NCBI GenBank assembly: GCA_035291645.1
Contig: DATDRQ010000284.1
Location: 1-6,581, forward strand
Length of the DNA: 6,581 nt
Direction of reading: 5' to 3'
Source: DATDRQ01 sp035291645
GTDB taxonomy: Bacteria > Chloroflexota > Anaerolineae > Anaerolineales > UBA4823
The translations under genes and the position numbers were made by a program. Every line of letters starts with the position of its first letter. The stretch's first letter is position 1. Positions 5,811 through 6,581 of the stretch are shown piece after piece. The notes beneath the pieces are model-generated. The model saw only the letters and a list, made by a program, of their open reading frames with translations. It was not told where the DNA came from and searched no databases.

Positions 5811-6581
5811 TCAGGCAGCCCGTCCCTGTAATCCTTCCCATACTGCTCTCATCGCCCGCAGGGAGAGATTGCGGACCATGTATCTTCGATAACGGGCGCT
5901 GGCCCGGACATCATCGATGGGTTTACAGGCCTCCATGGCGGCCTGCGCGGCCAGGATGAGCCTCTCTTCTGTGATTGAGGTTTCCCCCAGGATCGTTTCA
6001 ACCCGGTCGACAACCAATGGCGTGGGCGCGACAGAGGCCAATGCAATTTTCATCCGGTAGCCAGATGCCACGCTTTGGTCCGGGTAGCCGATGGCTGTTA
6101 CGCCCACGATCGCCAAATCGCTCATCCTGTTGCGACCCAGCTTGAGATATTTGCCGGTCAAGCCGTCTGGGGCAGCAAGAAGTTGAATCGAGGTGACGAT
6201 ATCCCCTTTCCTCAAGGCTGCCATACGCGGGCCAAGGAAGAAATCCTTCAGCGGCTCCTGGCGCATGCCATCCTGACCGTGGATATTGAGCACACCGTCC
6301 AGCAGCAGGCAGGCTCCGATCGTATCTCCGGCGGGGGAGGCGTTGCAGATGTTGCCGACGATCGTGGCTCTCGACCTCAACTGGTAGCTCGCGACACTCT
6401 GGGCGGCTTCTGCAAGAACCTGGTAATGCTCTCGCACCTGTGGAAAGGCGATCACCCGGTTCATGTTAACGGCTGCACCGATGGTTAACCCGACGGATGG
6501 ATCGTAAGAAATGTCGTTCATCCCCGGTAAGCACTTGATATCTACCAGGTATTTTGGCTTAGACACCCGATCTCGCATCTG
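5811..6581 (-). CDS. Molybdenum hydroxylase medium subunit, FAD-binding (CoxM/XDH FAD subunit), N-terminus cut by window edge
   Basis: The C-terminal roughly 256 residues of a CoxM-type FAD subunit, normally about 280-295 residues, so some 30-40 are missing beyond the right edge. The visible part begins QMRDR, matching the region just after the family's first FAD motif (AGGTDLL or similar), which would lie outside. Visible marks are LVDIKCLPGM, LTIGAAVNM (31-39, counting the Met at 6578 as 1), the second FAD motif ATIVGNICNASPAGD (71-85), LKLGRNRMSDLAIVGV (145-160) and the C-terminal DVRASARYRRYM (223-234). The second motif usually reads TIGGN; here it is TIVGN, a mild change. The Met at 6578 is not the true start because family sequence continues through it. 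It is the first gene seen of the M-S-L set; any promoter lies outside the window. Confidence 0.93.
   Translation of the reverse strand, partial: QMRDRVSKPKYLVDIKCLPGMNDISYDPSVGLTIGAAVNMNRVIAFPQVREHYQVLAEAAQSVASYQLRSRATIVGNICNASPAGDTIGACLLLDGVLNIHGQDGMRQEPLKDFFLGPRMAALRKGDIVTSIQLLAAPDGLTGKYLKLGRNRMSDLAIVGVTAIGYPDQSVASGYRMKIALASVAPTPLVVDRVETILGETSITEERLILAAQAAMEACKPIDDVRASARYRRYMVRNLSLRAMRAVWEGLQGRAA

Noticed and set aside
6579..6581. Treating the Met at 6578 as the true start of the FAD subunit
   Set aside because: The preceding codon (Gln) and the sequence around it match the interior of the family just after the first FAD motif, so the gene continues past the edge.

Overview
The window is a compact bacterial gene cluster read entirely from the minus strand. 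It has five complete genes, one gene cut by the right edge and the first codons of another cut by the left edge. No rRNA, tRNA, mobile element, CRISPR array or long non-coding stretch is visible, and the longest gap between genes is 84 bp. Base composition is moderate, slightly GC-rich by eye. Shine-Dalgarno sites are strong (GGAGGT, AGGAG, GGAGGG). The combination of genes would fit an anaerobic or facultative soil, sediment or bioreactor bacterium; a Chloroflexota (Anaerolineae-like) or Firmicutes-like source is a guess from family resemblance only.

In transcription order (right to left), the first three genes encode a molybdenum hydroxylase of the xanthine dehydrogenase/aldehyde oxidase/CO dehydrogenase superfamily. 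They are the FAD subunit (5811 to the edge, N-terminus missing), the two-cluster [2Fe-2S] subunit (5283-5747) and the large molybdopterin subunit (2912-5269), in the classic M-S-L order. The large subunit has the molybdenum-site Glu and cofactor motifs but not the form I CO dehydrogenase signature, so it is more likely a hydroxylase of an organic, perhaps N-heterocyclic or aldehyde, substrate.

Next come a metal-dependent 'cyclase family' hydrolase of the kynurenine formamidase/isatin hydrolase type (1974-2855), a GNAT-fold protein of unknown substrate (1200-1889) and an SCPx/archaeal-type thiolase (11-1195). Two bases beyond the thiolase stop, a further gene starts at position 8 behind a good ribosome site. 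By family habit it could be the DUF35 (Zn-ribbon/OB-fold) partner of such thiolases, but only two and two-thirds codons are visible.

The set suggests a catabolic route: hydroxylation by the Mo enzyme, hydrolytic opening or amide/ester cleavage by the cyclase-family enzyme, and CoA-dependent acyl chemistry by the thiolase/GNAT pair. The substrate cannot be read from the sequence. The most striking observation is that the thiolase has Pro85 where the nucleophilic cysteine should be, and Ala where the SCPx-type second cysteine (HDCF) should be, while the rest of the fold and the GHP histidine are intact. The adjacent GNAT protein also has a non-canonical acetyl-CoA pyrophosphate loop, and the cyclase has Glu in place of the usual Pro of its metal-binding motif. 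Three neighbouring enzymes with altered signature residues make this cluster worth a second look.
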